From Pseudomonas sp. GL-B-19 (lineage in GTDB: Bacteria > Pseudomonadota > Gammaproteobacteria > Pseudomonadales > Pseudomonadaceae): DNA of 64,000 nt. The notes beneath the pieces were generated by a model. That model saw only the letters and a program-made list of their open reading frames with translations, did not search any database and was not told where the DNA came from. The stretch is taken from the NCBI RefSeq assembly GCF_019956415.1, contig NZ_JAHBDK010000013.1, forward strand, positions 62,001 through 126,000, given 5' to 3'. This document shows, piece after piece, positions 17,095 to 26,663 of this stretch (positions are counted from its first letter, which is position 1; each line of letters begins with the position of its first letter). The translations under genes were made by a program, and so were the position numbers.

Positions 17095-19122
17095 ATGGAC
17101 AATGTCGATTCAAACCGGCGCGCTTTGCTGATTCTGTCTAAAGGCGCGCAACAGATCCCCACGCTCCCTGCCCTGCTGCCCGAGTATCGGCTGCTGTGTG
17201 GCGCGGTGCGCGACATTGCCCAAGCCGATGAGGTTCTCGCGTGGGGACGCAAACCCAGTGCGATGCGTGCCCAAGAGGCCGCTGAAACTGCAGGTTTGCC
17301 GCTACTAACCGTCGAAGATGGATTTTTGCGCTCGGTGGGTCTGGGCGCCGAAGACCCGCCGCTGTCGTTGATCGTCGACCCGCTGGGCATCTACTACGAC
17401 GCCACCGCTCCTTCTCGCCTTGAACAACTGATTCCCGTGCCGCTCACAGAAGCACAGATACTGCGCGCCCGCGCCTTGCAAGCAAGCTGGTGTGAAGAGC
17501 GCGTGTCCAAATACAACGGCGCCCGCATCGAAGCCTGCACATTGCCGCAGCCGTGCGTGCTGGTCGCCGATCAGACTCGCGGTGATGCCTCACTGCAAGG
17601 TGCCACCGTCGCCGATTTCGAGCGCATGCTCGAAGCCGCGCTGACCCGTCACCCGCAAAGCACGGTGGTGGTCAAGGTTCACCCGGACGTGGTGGCCGGG
17701 CGCAAGCAAGGTCACTTTGACCTGGCGGCGCTACGCAAGCACCCACGTGTTCACCTGATCAGCCATAACGTTCACCCGGCCGAACTACTGCCCGCCGTCC
17801 AGGCTGCGTACGTGATGACTTCGCAACTGGGCTTCGATGCCTTGCTGTGGGGCGTGCCGGTGTACACCTTTGGCATGCCGTTCTATGCCGGCTGGGGTCT
17901 GACCAATGATGCCCTGCCCGCTCCCGAGCGACGCCAACCCGTCAGCCTTGAACAATTGCTGCATGCCGCGCTGGTGGAATACCCGCGCTACGTTGACCCC
18001 GAAACGGGCGCGCCCTGCCAGCCTGAGACCGTGTTGGCCTGGCTCGGCCTGCAACGGCGGATGCGCAGTCGGCTACCGCAAGATTTGCAAATGGTCGGTT
18101 TCAGCAAGTGGAAGCAACCGTTGGTGTTGGACTTTTTCAATGGTTCATCGATTCGGTTCCTCGGTCGCTTTTCCCGTCGTCGCATCACGCCGGTCATCAC
18201 TTGGGGTTGCCAGCACGATGCGCCGTTGACCCACAAAGTCGGTAGCCACCTCGGCCGCGTCGAAGACGGCTTCCTGCGCTCCGTCGGCCTGGGTGCGAAG
18301 AAAACCCGTCCATTGTCATGGGTGTTCGACGACCTGGGCATTTACTACGACGCCACCCGTCCTTCGCGTCTGGAACATCTCTTACAGCACGAACCGTGCA
18401 GCCCAGGTTTACTGCAACGGGCAGCAGCCCTGCGCGAAGCGATCTGCGCTGCCGGAGTAACCAAATACAACCTGCCCGGCACGACGTGGAAACGCCCCGC
18501 CGGTGTCGAGCGGGTGATTCTGGTACCGGGCCAGGTCGAGTCCGACGCCTCGATTCGCTACGGCGCGCACCGTATCCGACGCAACATTGATTTGCTCAAG
18601 GCGGTGCGCGAGCACCATCCGATGGCATGGCTGTTGTACAAGCCGCACCCGGAAGTGCTGGCCGGCACCCGCGAAGCAGGCTTTGACGAAGAGCGCACCA
18701 GCGATTGGTGCAATCAAGTGGTGGGCGATGTGCCGTTCCATGAGCTGTTGACTGAAGTGGATGAAGTGCATGTGCTGACCTCGCAATCGGGTTTCGAAGC
18801 CTTGTTGCGCGGCGTGCCCGTGACCACCTACGGCCAGCCGTTTTATGCCGGCTGGGGTTTGACCCGGGACAAGGACCTGAGCCCGGACGTCCAGGCGCGC
18901 CGCACCCGGCGCCTGAGCCTGGACGAACTGGTGGCCGCGACCCTGATCCGCTACCCGACCTATGTCAGCCGCATTACTAAAAAATTCACGACTCCCGAAC
19001 GTACGTTAGTCGAGATTCAAAACTGGGATGAAGTACCTACACATGGAAAGCGTCCAACATGGCGAGAGATGATCCAGCGTTTGCTCCTCACCGCTTTGAG
19101 ACCACGCCCAAAAAACTCGTAG
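17095..19122 (+). CDS. kpsC: KpsC, dual-module beta-Kdo transferase
   Basis: A 675-residue protein built of two related modules. Each holds EDGFLRSVGLGA (near residues 73 and 388), a DPLGIYYDAT/DDLGIYYDAT block and PFYAGWGLT (near 262 and 582). KpsC alternates beta-2,4 and beta-2,7 Kdo additions to build the poly-Kdo linker on the lipid terminus of ABC-transporter-dependent (group 2) capsules, on the cytoplasmic face of the inner membrane. The full length and both modules are preserved. It heads the + strand operon and its 3' end overlaps kpsS by 64 bases. No strong ribosome-binding site is seen before ATG 17095. Confidence 0.92.
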   Translation: MDNVDSNRRALLILSKGAQQIPTLPALLPEYRLLCGAVRDIAQADEVLAWGRKPSAMRAQEAAETAGLPLLTVEDGFLRSVGLGAEDPPLSLIVDPLGIYYDATAPSRLEQLIPVPLTEAQILRARALQASWCEERVSKYNGARIEACTLPQPCVLVADQTRGDASLQGATVADFERMLEAALTRHPQSTVVVKVHPDVVAGRKQGHFDLAALRKHPRVHLISHNVHPAELLPAVQAAYVMTSQLGFDALLWGVPVYTFGMPFYAGWGLTNDALPAPERRQPVSLEQLLHAALVEYPRYVDPETGAPCQPETVLAWLGLQRRMRSRLPQDLQMVGFSKWKQPLVLDFFNGSSIRFLGRFSRRRITPVITWGCQHDAPLTHKVGSHLGRVEDGFLRSVGLGAKKTRPLSWVFDDLGIYYDATRPSRLEHLLQHEPCSPGLLQRAAALREAICAAGVTKYNLPGTTWKRPAGVERVILVPGQVESDASIRYGAHRIRRNIDLLKAVREHHPMAWLLYKPHPEVLAGTREAGFDEERTSDWCNQVVGDVPFHELLTEVDEVHVLTSQSGFEALLRGVPVTTYGQPFYAGWGLTRDKDLSPDVQARRTRRLSLDELVAATLIRYPTYVSRITKKFTTPERTLVEIQNWDEVPTHGKRPTWREMIQRLLLTALRPRPKNS

Positions 19123-20381
19123 TTCCTGTCGAGCGCTCCCCGCGCCCGGTGTCGGTGAAACCGCGCAACTCGTTCCTGTTCCTGCAGGGCGTCAGTTCGC
19201 CGTTTTTTGCCCGCCTGGTACAGGCTCTGCGGTCCGAGGGACAGTTGGTCAAGTCGGTCAACTTCAACATGGGCGACACCCTGTACGGCAGCGGCGCGCG
19301 CGTATTTTATTCGGCGCGCCCCGAGCAGCTGATGGATTTCTACAGCCAATGCTTCAGGGCGGACCACATTACCGACGTGGTGTTGTTCGGCGACTGCCGT
19401 CCGGTGCATCAGCCGGCGGTGGAGCTGGCCAGGTCGCTGGGCATTCGCGTGCACGTGTTCGAAGAAGGTTACTTCCGCCCCTACTGGATCACCCTTGAGC
19501 GCAACGGCGTGAACAATCACTCGCTGCTGCCCCGTGATCCGGAGTGGTATCGGGAAGTGGGCAAGTACATCCCCCGCTATCACAACGGCAATTCGTTCCG
19601 CCTGTCCTTTGCCTCCAGGGCCCTGCACGATGTGATGTACCACGTCGGTGGCGCACTGAACAAAGTGGTGTTCCCCCACTACAAAACCCACGCGCCGTAC
19701 AACGCGGCGGTGGAGTATGCCGGCTACATTCGCCAGGGCCTTCGCCTGGCCCGTGCCAAGGGCCGTGATTCCGAGGTGATCAGTCAAGTGGCGCACAATC
19801 GCTATCGCACCTTCCTGTTGCCACTGCAGCTGGACAGCGACGCGCAGATCCGCGATCACTCGCCGTTCAAACACATGAAGGATGTGCTGAAGCATGTTTT
19901 GGGTTCGTTCGCCCGCCATGCCGGCAGTGACACGCGCCTGGTGGTCAAGAACCATCCGCTGACCCCGGGCATCATCAACTACCACCGAATCACCCGGCGC
20001 ATTGCCCACAAATTCGGCATTGCCGATCGGGTGGACTTCCTCGAAAGCGGTCACATGCCGACATTGCTGTCGCATGTCGCGGGCGTGATTACCGTCAACA
20101 GCACAGTGGGCGGTTCGTCGCTGATGCACAGCGTGCCGACCATCGCCCTCAGCGACCCGATCTACAACCTCAAGGGGCTCACCCACCAGGGCAGCCTTGA
20201 CGATTTCTGGCACACACCGGAACCGCCTGACGCCACGCTGTTCCAGCGTTTTCGCAGCACGGTGATTCACACCACCCAGGTCAATGGCGGCTTCTATACG
20301 CGCTGCGGTATCGACATGGCCGTGAACAACTCGCTGGAAGTACTGATGGCCAAAACCTCTCGGATTGAACGCTACTTATGA
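19059..20381 (+). CDS. kpsS: KpsS, Kdo transferase that starts the linker
   Basis: A 440-residue capsule polysaccharide biosynthesis protein: NSFLFLQGVSSPFFARL at the start of the domain, FEEGYFRPYWITLE near residue 137, VVKNHPLTPG and ITVNSTVGGSSLMHSVPTI near the C-terminus. In E. coli, KpsS adds the first Kdo to the glycerol of lyso-phosphatidylglycerol and KpsC extends it. Start ATG 19059 lies inside kpsC; the first ~45 residues are not conserved in the family as I recall it, so a later start is possible. It overlaps the next gene by ATGA. The acceptor here may be the special lipid made by neighbouring genes. Confidence 0.9.
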   Translation: MARDDPAFAPHRFETTPKKLVVPVERSPRPVSVKPRNSFLFLQGVSSPFFARLVQALRSEGQLVKSVNFNMGDTLYGSGARVFYSARPEQLMDFYSQCFRADHITDVVLFGDCRPVHQPAVELARSLGIRVHVFEEGYFRPYWITLERNGVNNHSLLPRDPEWYREVGKYIPRYHNGNSFRLSFASRALHDVMYHVGGALNKVVFPHYKTHAPYNAAVEYAGYIRQGLRLARAKGRDSEVISQVAHNRYRTFLLPLQLDSDAQIRDHSPFKHMKDVLKHVLGSFARHAGSDTRLVVKNHPLTPGIINYHRITRRIAHKFGIADRVDFLESGHMPTLLSHVAGVITVNSTVGGSSLMHSVPTIALSDPIYNLKGLTHQGSLDDFWHTPEPPDATLFQRFRSTVIHTTQVNGGFYTRCGIDMAVNNSLEVLMAKTSRIERYL

Positions 20382-21154
20382 CGCTGCCGAAAAAACCGCG
20401 CTGCATCCTGATCACCGGTGCTACAGGTGGCATCGGCGGCGCACTGGCGCCCGCCTATGCGGCACCCGGCGTGACCCTGATTTTGCAAGGCCGGCGCACC
20501 GAACGCCTGGAAGAAATGGCGGAGCAGTGTCGCGCTGCCGGCGCCCGGGTCATCCTTCACGCACTCGACGTGCAGGACCTGGAGGCCGTGCGTGAATGGA
20601 TCACCCGGATCAGCGAAACCGAGCAGCCGGACCTGATCATTGTCGGAGCCGGCCTCAACACGGCGAGCGGCCCGAATGCCGAGGATGAAGATTGGGCGTT
20701 GTCCCAGGCGGTGATCGAAGTCAACGTCATGGCCGCCATTGCCACCGTACAAGCGGCGTTGCCGGCGATGCGCGCACGCAAGCACGGGCAGATCGCGCTG
20801 TTCAGTTCCCTCGCTGGCTGGCGCGGGCTGCCGGCGACGCCGAGCTACAGCGCCAGTAAAGCGGCAATAAAGGCATACGGCGAATCCATGCGCGACCTGG
20901 TGGCCGCTGACGGCGTGCGGATCAATGTGATCATGCCCGGTTATGTTGAATCGAAAATGTGCTTTGAAATGCCTGGACCGAAACCGTTGCTGTGGAACCC
21001 GGACAAAGCCGCGCAGCGGATTCGCCGGGGCCTGGCAGCCGACCAGGCGCGAATCAGTTTCCCCTTCCCTTTGAACCTCGGATGCTGGGCCCTGGGCGTG
21101 ATTCCCCCACGGATGTCTTCTGTAATTTTGCGATGGCTGGACTACGGTGCCTGA
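20378..21154 (+). CDS. Short-chain dehydrogenase/reductase, RkpH-like
   Basis: A 258-residue SDR with cofactor motif ITGATGGIGG, NNAG-like GAGLN, catalytic Ser in FSSLAGWRG and YSASK (Tyr-x-x-x-Lys). A hydrophobic C-terminal tail (LNLGCWALGVIPPRMSSVI) suggests membrane association. In Sinorhizobium meliloti the equivalent rkpH lies between the AONS-like rkpG and rkpI; 3-ketosphinganine reductases belong to the same superfamily. I infer it reduces the 3-keto group of the aminoketone lipid made by the AONS-like enzyme at 27174. ATGA overlap with kpsS and an 8-base overlap with the next gene show tight co-translation. Confidence 0.8.
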   Translation: MTLPKKPRCILITGATGGIGGALAPAYAAPGVTLILQGRRTERLEEMAEQCRAAGARVILHALDVQDLEAVREWITRISETEQPDLIIVGAGLNTASGPNAEDEDWALSQAVIEVNVMAAIATVQAALPAMRARKHGQIALFSSLAGWRGLPATPSYSASKAAIKAYGESMRDLVAADGVRINVIMPGYVESKMCFEMPGPKPLLWNPDKAAQRIRRGLAADQARISFPFPLNLGCWALGVIPPRMSSVILRWLDYGA

Positions 21155-22709
21155 TTTTTTTGACAGTACTTTCGCCTGGGTCATCCTGGGCGGATTTTTG
21201 CTCTCCTGCGCCATCGAAGCGCTGCTGATTCCCAGGCCCGCCTTACGCCGACCGCTACGCAGCTGGCTGCTGCACGCCGGGGCATGGTTATTCTCGGTTG
21301 CCCTGCTTTATGGCCTGACCGGACGCCCATATTTCAGTGCTGTGAATGTGCTGGCCATCTGGACGCTGATCGTTCTGGTGAGCAATTCGAAGTATCACTC
21401 GTTGCGCGAACCCTTTGTGTGCGCAGACTTTGAGTATTTCAGCGACGCCGTGCGTTTCCCGCGTCTGTACCTGCCCTTCTTCGGCATCGGCAAAACCATT
21501 GTGCTGGCGTTGGCCTTTGTCGCCTACCTGGCCTGCGGACTGTATTTCGAGGCTGGCGCCAGTGATGCGTTGGCAACCGCGGCCATGGCACTGGTCTGTG
21601 CCGTGGTGCTGCTGGTCGTCGGCGCATTGAAACCGCTACAACCGAGCTACGATGCCAGCCTGGATTTGCGCCGTTGGGGATTGGCCGCCAGTTTGTGGAC
21701 CTACTTTTGCGCAGCCCGGCGCAAGGTGCCCATCGACACACTGGGCTCGCCTTTTGCGATCAGTGCGCAATCGATTCGCAACCCTTCTGATGTGGCCCTG
21801 CCGGACCTGGTTTCGGTGCAGAGCGAATCGTTTTTCGATATTCGCCGATTGTGGCCCGGTATCCGCGAGCAGGTACTGAGCCAATACGATGTGCTGCGCA
21901 CCGAAGCCAGGGCCCATGGGCGCCTGAAAGTCGCGGCCTGGGGCGCGAATACCGTGCGCACCGAGTTTGCCTTCCTGACCGGGATTGCCGGCGACAGGCT
22001 GGGCGTTCATCGCTTCAATCCTTATCGCCACCTCGCCCGCCAGGGGTTGCCAAGCATCGCCGCCGAGATGAAGCGCCGGGGTTATCGCACCGTGTGCGTT
22101 CACCCTTACGCGGGTAGTTTTTACGGCCGTGACCGCGTGCTGCCGGCACTGGGTTTCGATGAGTTCATCGATGTGCGCAGCTTCAATGACGGGCAAAAGG
22201 CCGGACCTTTTATTGGCGATTGTGCCGTGGCAGACAAGATCATTGAACTGCTCGACGACAGCACGCGCACCCAACCCTTATATATCCACGCCGTAACCAT
22301 GGAGAACCATGGACCGCTACAGCTGGAGCAGGTTGAAGCGGCCGAGTTGCCAAGCTGGTTCGATCGTCCACTGCCGGACGGCCTGCGAGACCTGGCGCCT
22401 TATCTGCGTCACCTGAGCAATGCTGATCGGATGCTCGGCAAGTTGCGCGAGTACCTGCTGGCCAGCCCGACGTCTACCGGACTGTGTTTCTTCGGCGACC
22501 ATGTGCCCATTCTCCCGGATGTGTATACCGCCTTGGGCGCACCCGATGGCGATACTGATTACTTCATTTGGTCCAATCAGGCTCCGTCCTCCAGCGCGCC
22601 CCGGCCAATAGGCGTGGAACAGCTGGCCAAGACTTTCGTCGACCACCTGAACAGCTGTGAGCAATCCGTCGCAAAAGCGAGGCTGGACCAGACCGCCACC
22701 CATGACTGA
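21147..22709 (+). CDS. LTA-synthase-like phosphoglycerol transferase, RkpI-like
   Basis: A 520-residue protein: about four to five membrane helices within residues 1-165, then a periplasmic sulfatase-fold domain (PF00884). Visible active-site features are QSESFFD (metal Glu), NTVRTEFAFLTG (nucleophile Thr), HAVTMENHGP and FFGDHVP (metal Asp/His). Lipoteichoic-acid synthases and OpgB-type enzymes transfer phosphoglycerol from phosphatidylglycerol; others transfer phosphoethanolamine. Start GTG 21147 overlaps the SDR gene by 8 bases. By position it matches rhizobial rkpI. I infer it decorates the capsule lipid with phosphoglycerol, giving a lyso-PG-like acceptor for KpsS, though its active site faces the periplasm. 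Confidence 0.75.
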   Translation: MPDFFDSTFAWVILGGFLLSCAIEALLIPRPALRRPLRSWLLHAGAWLFSVALLYGLTGRPYFSAVNVLAIWTLIVLVSNSKYHSLREPFVCADFEYFSDAVRFPRLYLPFFGIGKTIVLALAFVAYLACGLYFEAGASDALATAAMALVCAVVLLVVGALKPLQPSYDASLDLRRWGLAASLWTYFCAARRKVPIDTLGSPFAISAQSIRNPSDVALPDLVSVQSESFFDIRRLWPGIREQVLSQYDVLRTEARAHGRLKVAAWGANTVRTEFAFLTGIAGDRLGVHRFNPYRHLARQGLPSIAAEMKRRGYRTVCVHPYAGSFYGRDRVLPALGFDEFIDVRSFNDGQKAGPFIGDCAVADKIIELLDDSTRTQPLYIHAVTMENHGPLQLEQVEAAELPSWFDRPLPDGLRDLAPYLRHLSNADRMLGKLREYLLASPTSTGLCFFGDHVPILPDVYTALGAPDGDTDYFIWSNQAPSSSAPRPIGVEQLAKTFVDHLNSCEQSVAKARLDQTATHD

Positions 22710-23313
22710 CATCGACAACGCCCCCTTGCGGATTGCCCTCGGTTCCAGCTTGCCGGAACCTGATGAGTCAATCGCGCGGATGATCACTTCGGGCCGCAAT
22801 TCGCTGGCCTTCTTTCTCGGTGATGAAGCCTGCCGCTATCGGCTGCTGGCCGAGTCGATCAACTGGGACCGGATTCTGATCGCCCGCCGCGATTGCAGCA
22901 CCCTTGGCTATGCCGCCTTCAAACATCATCGACGCGGGCCATTTTCGCCCGGTGTCCGGCCTTTTTTGCGCGAATTTGGCTGGTGGCGGGGCGTATTGCG
23001 CTACCTGCTGTTTGCGATTACCGAAGGTCGCGAGTGGTACTACGGCTTTTATCTCTATGGCCTGCATGTGATCAAGCATGCACGTCATCAGGGCATTGCC
23101 AGTTCGCTGCTGGCCGCGACCTTTGATCAGGCCCGGCAAGCCGGCTATGACAGGGTAGAGCTGGAGGTTCAGGTGAAGAATGTGAGGGCACAGCGGCTCT
23201 ATGCGCATATGGGATTCACCCGAATCCGGACCACTCCGGTGAATTGGCTTGGCCGCCTGCTGCCCTTCCCCGCCGTGATCAACATGCGTCGCTCGATGAC
23301 ACCCCAGCCATGA
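22702..23313 (+). CDS. GNAT-family N-acetyltransferase
   Basis: A 203-residue protein. Start ATG 22702 is preferred because it overlaps the upstream stop (ATGACTGA); GTG 22657 in frame is an alternative. The acetyl-CoA-binding motif A is ARHQGIASSLLAATFDQA, followed by VELEVQVKNVRAQRLYAHMG, the classic GNAT end. The C-terminal LGRLLPFPAVINMRR is hydrophobic. Sitting between rkpI-like and rkpJ-like genes, it might N-acylate the amino group of the aminolipid or an amino sugar. The acceptor is not deducible from sequence. Confidence 0.75.
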   Translation: MTDIDNAPLRIALGSSLPEPDESIARMITSGRNSLAFFLGDEACRYRLLAESINWDRILIARRDCSTLGYAAFKHHRRGPFSPGVRPFLREFGWWRGVLRYLLFAITEGREWYYGFYLYGLHVIKHARHQGIASSLLAATFDQARQAGYDRVELEVQVKNVRAQRLYAHMGFTRIRTTPVNWLGRLLPFPAVINMRRSMTPQP

Positions 23314-24776
23314 GCGGTGAAGAAATGAGTCGATCAGTTCCCCTTGAGTCATTGGTGGAAGGCCCCGGCTGGGTGGGCATCATGTCCCAGTGGGTGATGT
23401 GGAAAGTCCATCACCTGGGTGAGTTTCTCGACCCCGAAGGGCCACCCTACTGGTTGTGGAGACGCGGCCAACAACGGCCCGAAGGTTTGAAGGCGATTTC
23501 GGGGATCGGCTACAAAAGTTCGTCCGACCATGCCCGGGTATTGTGCAAACGCTGGGGCATTCCTTATGTGGCGCTGGAGGACGGCTTTCTGCGCTCCTCC
23601 TCGCTGGGGGTGGAAGGCGATACGCCGATGTCGATGGTGATCGATCCCATCGGCATCCACTACCTGGCCGATCGTCCGTCACTGCTGGAAAACATTCTGC
23701 AAACCCCGCACATCTTGACGGCTGCGGAGTTGGCAACCGCTCAAGCGTTGATTGCCCTGATGCGCAGCAGCGGGATCGGCAAATACAACAACGCTCCGGA
23801 TTTGAGCGATGACGACGCACTTGGCCGCGACAAACCGCTTATCCTGGTGGTGGACCAGACCTACGGCGACTTTTCCATTCCTGGCGGCGGACTTTGCGAA
23901 GCGGACTTTATCCGCATGCTCGATGCGGCGCTGGCGGAAAACCCCGATGCGGACGTGCGGGTACGGATTCACCCTGACTGCATCAACGGCCACAAGAAAA
24001 GCTGCCTGCTCGACGCCGCCCTTGCACGGGGCGTAGCGCTGGAGAACCGCCACGTATCCTGGGCCTCACTGGCGAGCCGGGCCCGACGCGTGTATGTCGG
24101 CACCAGCCAGGCCGGACTGGAAGCGTTGATTCAGGGTGTACCGGTGACTTGTTTCGGGCTGCCGTTCTACGCCGGCTGGGGGCTGACCGATGATCGCTTA
24201 CCGATCCCGCGACGCCAGGCCCGGCCCACGCTGGAGCAACTGGTGGCCGCCGCTTACATTCGCTACTGCCGCTATGTGGACCCATTGACCGATCAGCGCT
24301 GCGACGTGATGACCGTGGCCCGGCAACTGGCCCGACAAAAACAACAGGACAGCCAGTTCGCCGGCGCATTGACCGTGCTTGGTGTGCCTCGGCGCCGGCA
24401 ACCGGCAATCCGCCGCTTGCTCGACAGCCGTTGGGGCCGCGTGAAATTCACCCACGATAGCGCCGACCTGATGACGACCGTGGCGCGCGAAGATGGCAAG
24501 GTGGTGGTGTGGAGCCCCCATGAACCCCGCGACCTGTCATCACGTGCAGCAGCACGGGGCGTACCGCTTTGGCGAATCAGCCCGGACAACGCAACAGCCA
24601 GCTTGATCCTTGAGCGTTATGACGGCGATGTACAACAACTGGTGCAAGTCCGTGGCATGCCCTGTAGCCAACAGCAGGCGCTGGAACACCGCGCGAAAAA
24701 CACTCCAGGCCTGATCGAAAACTGCCCGCGCTATTGGCAGATCCGCCGCTACCTCAAAGGTATGTTCCCGCTATAA
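23310..24776 (+). CDS. Second KpsC-like capsule protein, RkpJ-like
   Basis: A 488-residue protein of the capsule-synthesis family PF05159 with a single transferase module: ALEDGFLRSSSLGVEGD near residue 90, DQTYGDFSIPGGG, VRIHPDC, and PFYAGWGLTDDRLP near 285. A C-terminal extension of about 140 residues is not seen in KpsC. ATG 23310 overlaps the GNAT stop by ATGA; ATG 23325 is possible. It resembles rhizobial RkpJ, required for K-antigen production. With the two KpsC modules and KpsS the locus has four Kdo-transferase-like modules. It may extend a different lipid or add a different Kdo linkage. Confidence 0.8.
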   Translation: MSGEEMSRSVPLESLVEGPGWVGIMSQWVMWKVHHLGEFLDPEGPPYWLWRRGQQRPEGLKAISGIGYKSSSDHARVLCKRWGIPYVALEDGFLRSSSLGVEGDTPMSMVIDPIGIHYLADRPSLLENILQTPHILTAAELATAQALIALMRSSGIGKYNNAPDLSDDDALGRDKPLILVVDQTYGDFSIPGGGLCEADFIRMLDAALAENPDADVRVRIHPDCINGHKKSCLLDAALARGVALENRHVSWASLASRARRVYVGTSQAGLEALIQGVPVTCFGLPFYAGWGLTDDRLPIPRRQARPTLEQLVAAAYIRYCRYVDPLTDQRCDVMTVARQLARQKQQDSQFAGALTVLGVPRRRQPAIRRLLDSRWGRVKFTHDSADLMTTVAREDGKVVVWSPHEPRDLSSRAAARGVPLWRISPDNATASLILERYDGDVQQLVQVRGMPCSQQQALEHRAKNTPGLIENCPRYWQIRRYLKGMFPL

Positions 24777-24780
24777 CCCT

Positions 24781-26577
24781 TGCAGGAGACGGCTTGCCGG
24801 CGAAGGCGTCCTCATTGCCGCCGCACGTCGCAAGGCCGCCTTCGCTGGCAAGCCAGCTCCTACAAAATCGCCGTGCACACCATCATTTTCCGGACGCCAC
24901 CAACCCCGTGCACACCCTCATTTTGTGGACAACACAAAACCCGTAGGAGCCGGCTTGCCGGCGAAGGCGCCCTCATTGCCGCCGCACGTCACAAGGCCGC
25001 CTTCGCTGGCAAGCCAGCTCCTACAAAATCGCCGTGCACGCCATCATTTTTCGGACGCCACATGCCCCGTGCACATCCTCATTTTTCGGACGCCACCAAC
25101 CCCGTGCACGCCCTCATTTTGTGGACGACACCAACCCCGTGCACACCCTCATTTTGTGGACAACACCAACCCCGTAGGAGCCGGCTTGCCGGCGAAGGCG
25201 TCCTCATTGCCGCCACACGTCGCAAGGCCGCCTTCGCTGGCAAGCCAGCTCCTACAAAATCGCCGTGCACGCCATCATTTTCCGGACGCCACCAACCCCG
25301 TACACATCCTCATTTTCCGGACGACACCAACCCCGTGCACATCCTCATTTTGTGGACGACACCAACCCCGTAGGAGCCGGCTTGCCGGCGAAGGCGCCCT
25401 CATTGCCGCCACACGTCGCAAGGCCGCCTTCGCTGGCAAGCCAGCTCCTACAAAATCGCCGTGCACACCATCATTTTCCGGACGCCACCAACCCCGTACA
25501 CATCCTCATTTTCCGGACGACACCAACCCCGTACACATCCTCATTTTCCGGACGACACCAACCCCGTACACATCCTCATTTTCCGGACGACACCAACCCC
25601 GTAGGAGCCGGCTTGCCGGCGAAGGCGCCCTCATTGCCGCCACACGTCGCAAGGCCGCCTTCGCTGGCAAGCCAGCTCCTACAAAATCGCCGTGCACACC
25701 ATCATTTTCCGGACGCCACCAACCCCGTACACATCCTCATTTTCCGGACGCCACCAACCCCGTGCACACCCTCATTTTGTGGACGACACCAACCCCGTAG
25801 GAGCCGGCTTGCCGGCGAAGGCGCCCTCATTGCCGCCACACGTCGCAAGGCCGCCTTCGCTGGCAAGCCAGCTCCTACAAAATCGCCGTGCACGCCATCA
25901 TTTTCCGGACGCCACCAACCCCGTGCACACCCTCATTTTGTGGACGACACCAACCCCGTAGGAGCCGGCTTGCCGGCGAAGGCGTCCTCATTGCCGCCAC
26001 ACGTCGCAAGGCCGCCTTCGCTGGCAAGCCAGCTCCTACAAAATCGCCGTGCACGCCCTCATTTTTCGGACGACACATGCCCCGTGCACATCCTCATTTT
26101 TCGGACGCCACCAACCCCGTGCACGCCCTCATTTTGTGGCCGACACCAACCCCGTAGGAGCTGGCTTGCCGGCGAAGGCGTCCCCATGGCGCCGCACGTC
26201 GCAAGGCCGCCTTCGCTGGCAAGCCAGCTCCTACAAAATCGCCGTGCACGCCATCATTTTCCGGACGCCACCAACCCCGTGCACATCCTCATTTTTCGGA
26301 CGCCACCAACCCCGTGCACACCCTCATTTTGTGGACGACACCAACCCCGTAGGAGCCGGCTTGCCGGCGAAGGCGTCCTCATTGCCGCCGCATGTCGCAA
26401 GGCCGCCTTCGCTGGCAAGCCAGCTCCTACAAAATCGTCGTGCACGCCATTATTTTTCGGACGGCACATGCCCCGTGCGCATCCTCATTTTCCGGACGCC
26501 ACCAACCCCGTGCACGCCCTCATTTTGTGGACAACACAAAACCCGTAGGAGCCGGCTTGCCGGCGAAGGCGGCGGCC
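24781..26577. repeat. REPIN array with interspersed 35-bp satellite
   Basis: Nine complete REPINs: 24781-24863, 24943-25024, 25174-25255, 25370-25451, 25601-25682, 25797-25878, 25958-26039, 26154-26234 and 26349-26430. A single REP follows at 26545-26572. Each REPIN is ~82 bp: GTAGGAGCCGGCTTGCCGGC, a ~28-base loop, and the inverse arm ending in GCCAGCTCCTAC. The intervals are 79, 149, 114, 149, 114, 79, 114, 114 and 114 bases, i.e. 79 + 35n. The extra units are a 35-bp satellite (CCCCGTGCACAYCCTCATTT type). There are no stop codons across much of it in the + frames, giving spurious long frames. The array separates the convergent kpsC-like and AONS-like genes. Confidence 0.92.
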
Positions 26578-26663
26578 CGTACACATCCGGTTCCAAACTT
26601 TTACGACGTTCAATCATCTACGTCCTAGCCTTACCCTTTCAACCTATACAGGAGGGCAAAGGA

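Noticed and set aside
19017..20270. 417-codon minus-strand frame over kpsS
   Set aside because: Shadow of kpsS codon bias; no ribosome-binding site and no recognisable domain.
24780..26548. Several long + strand open frames (200-430 codons) rich in TNPVHILIFRTTPTP-like repeats
   Set aside because: They are translations of the REPIN and 35-bp satellite array, open in more than one frame, with no ribosome-binding site and no start that fits a gene.
24781..26577. CRISPR-like regular repeats
   Set aside because: The spacers are themselves repeats of a 35-bp unit and the direct repeats are REP palindromes. There are no unique spacers and no cas genes.
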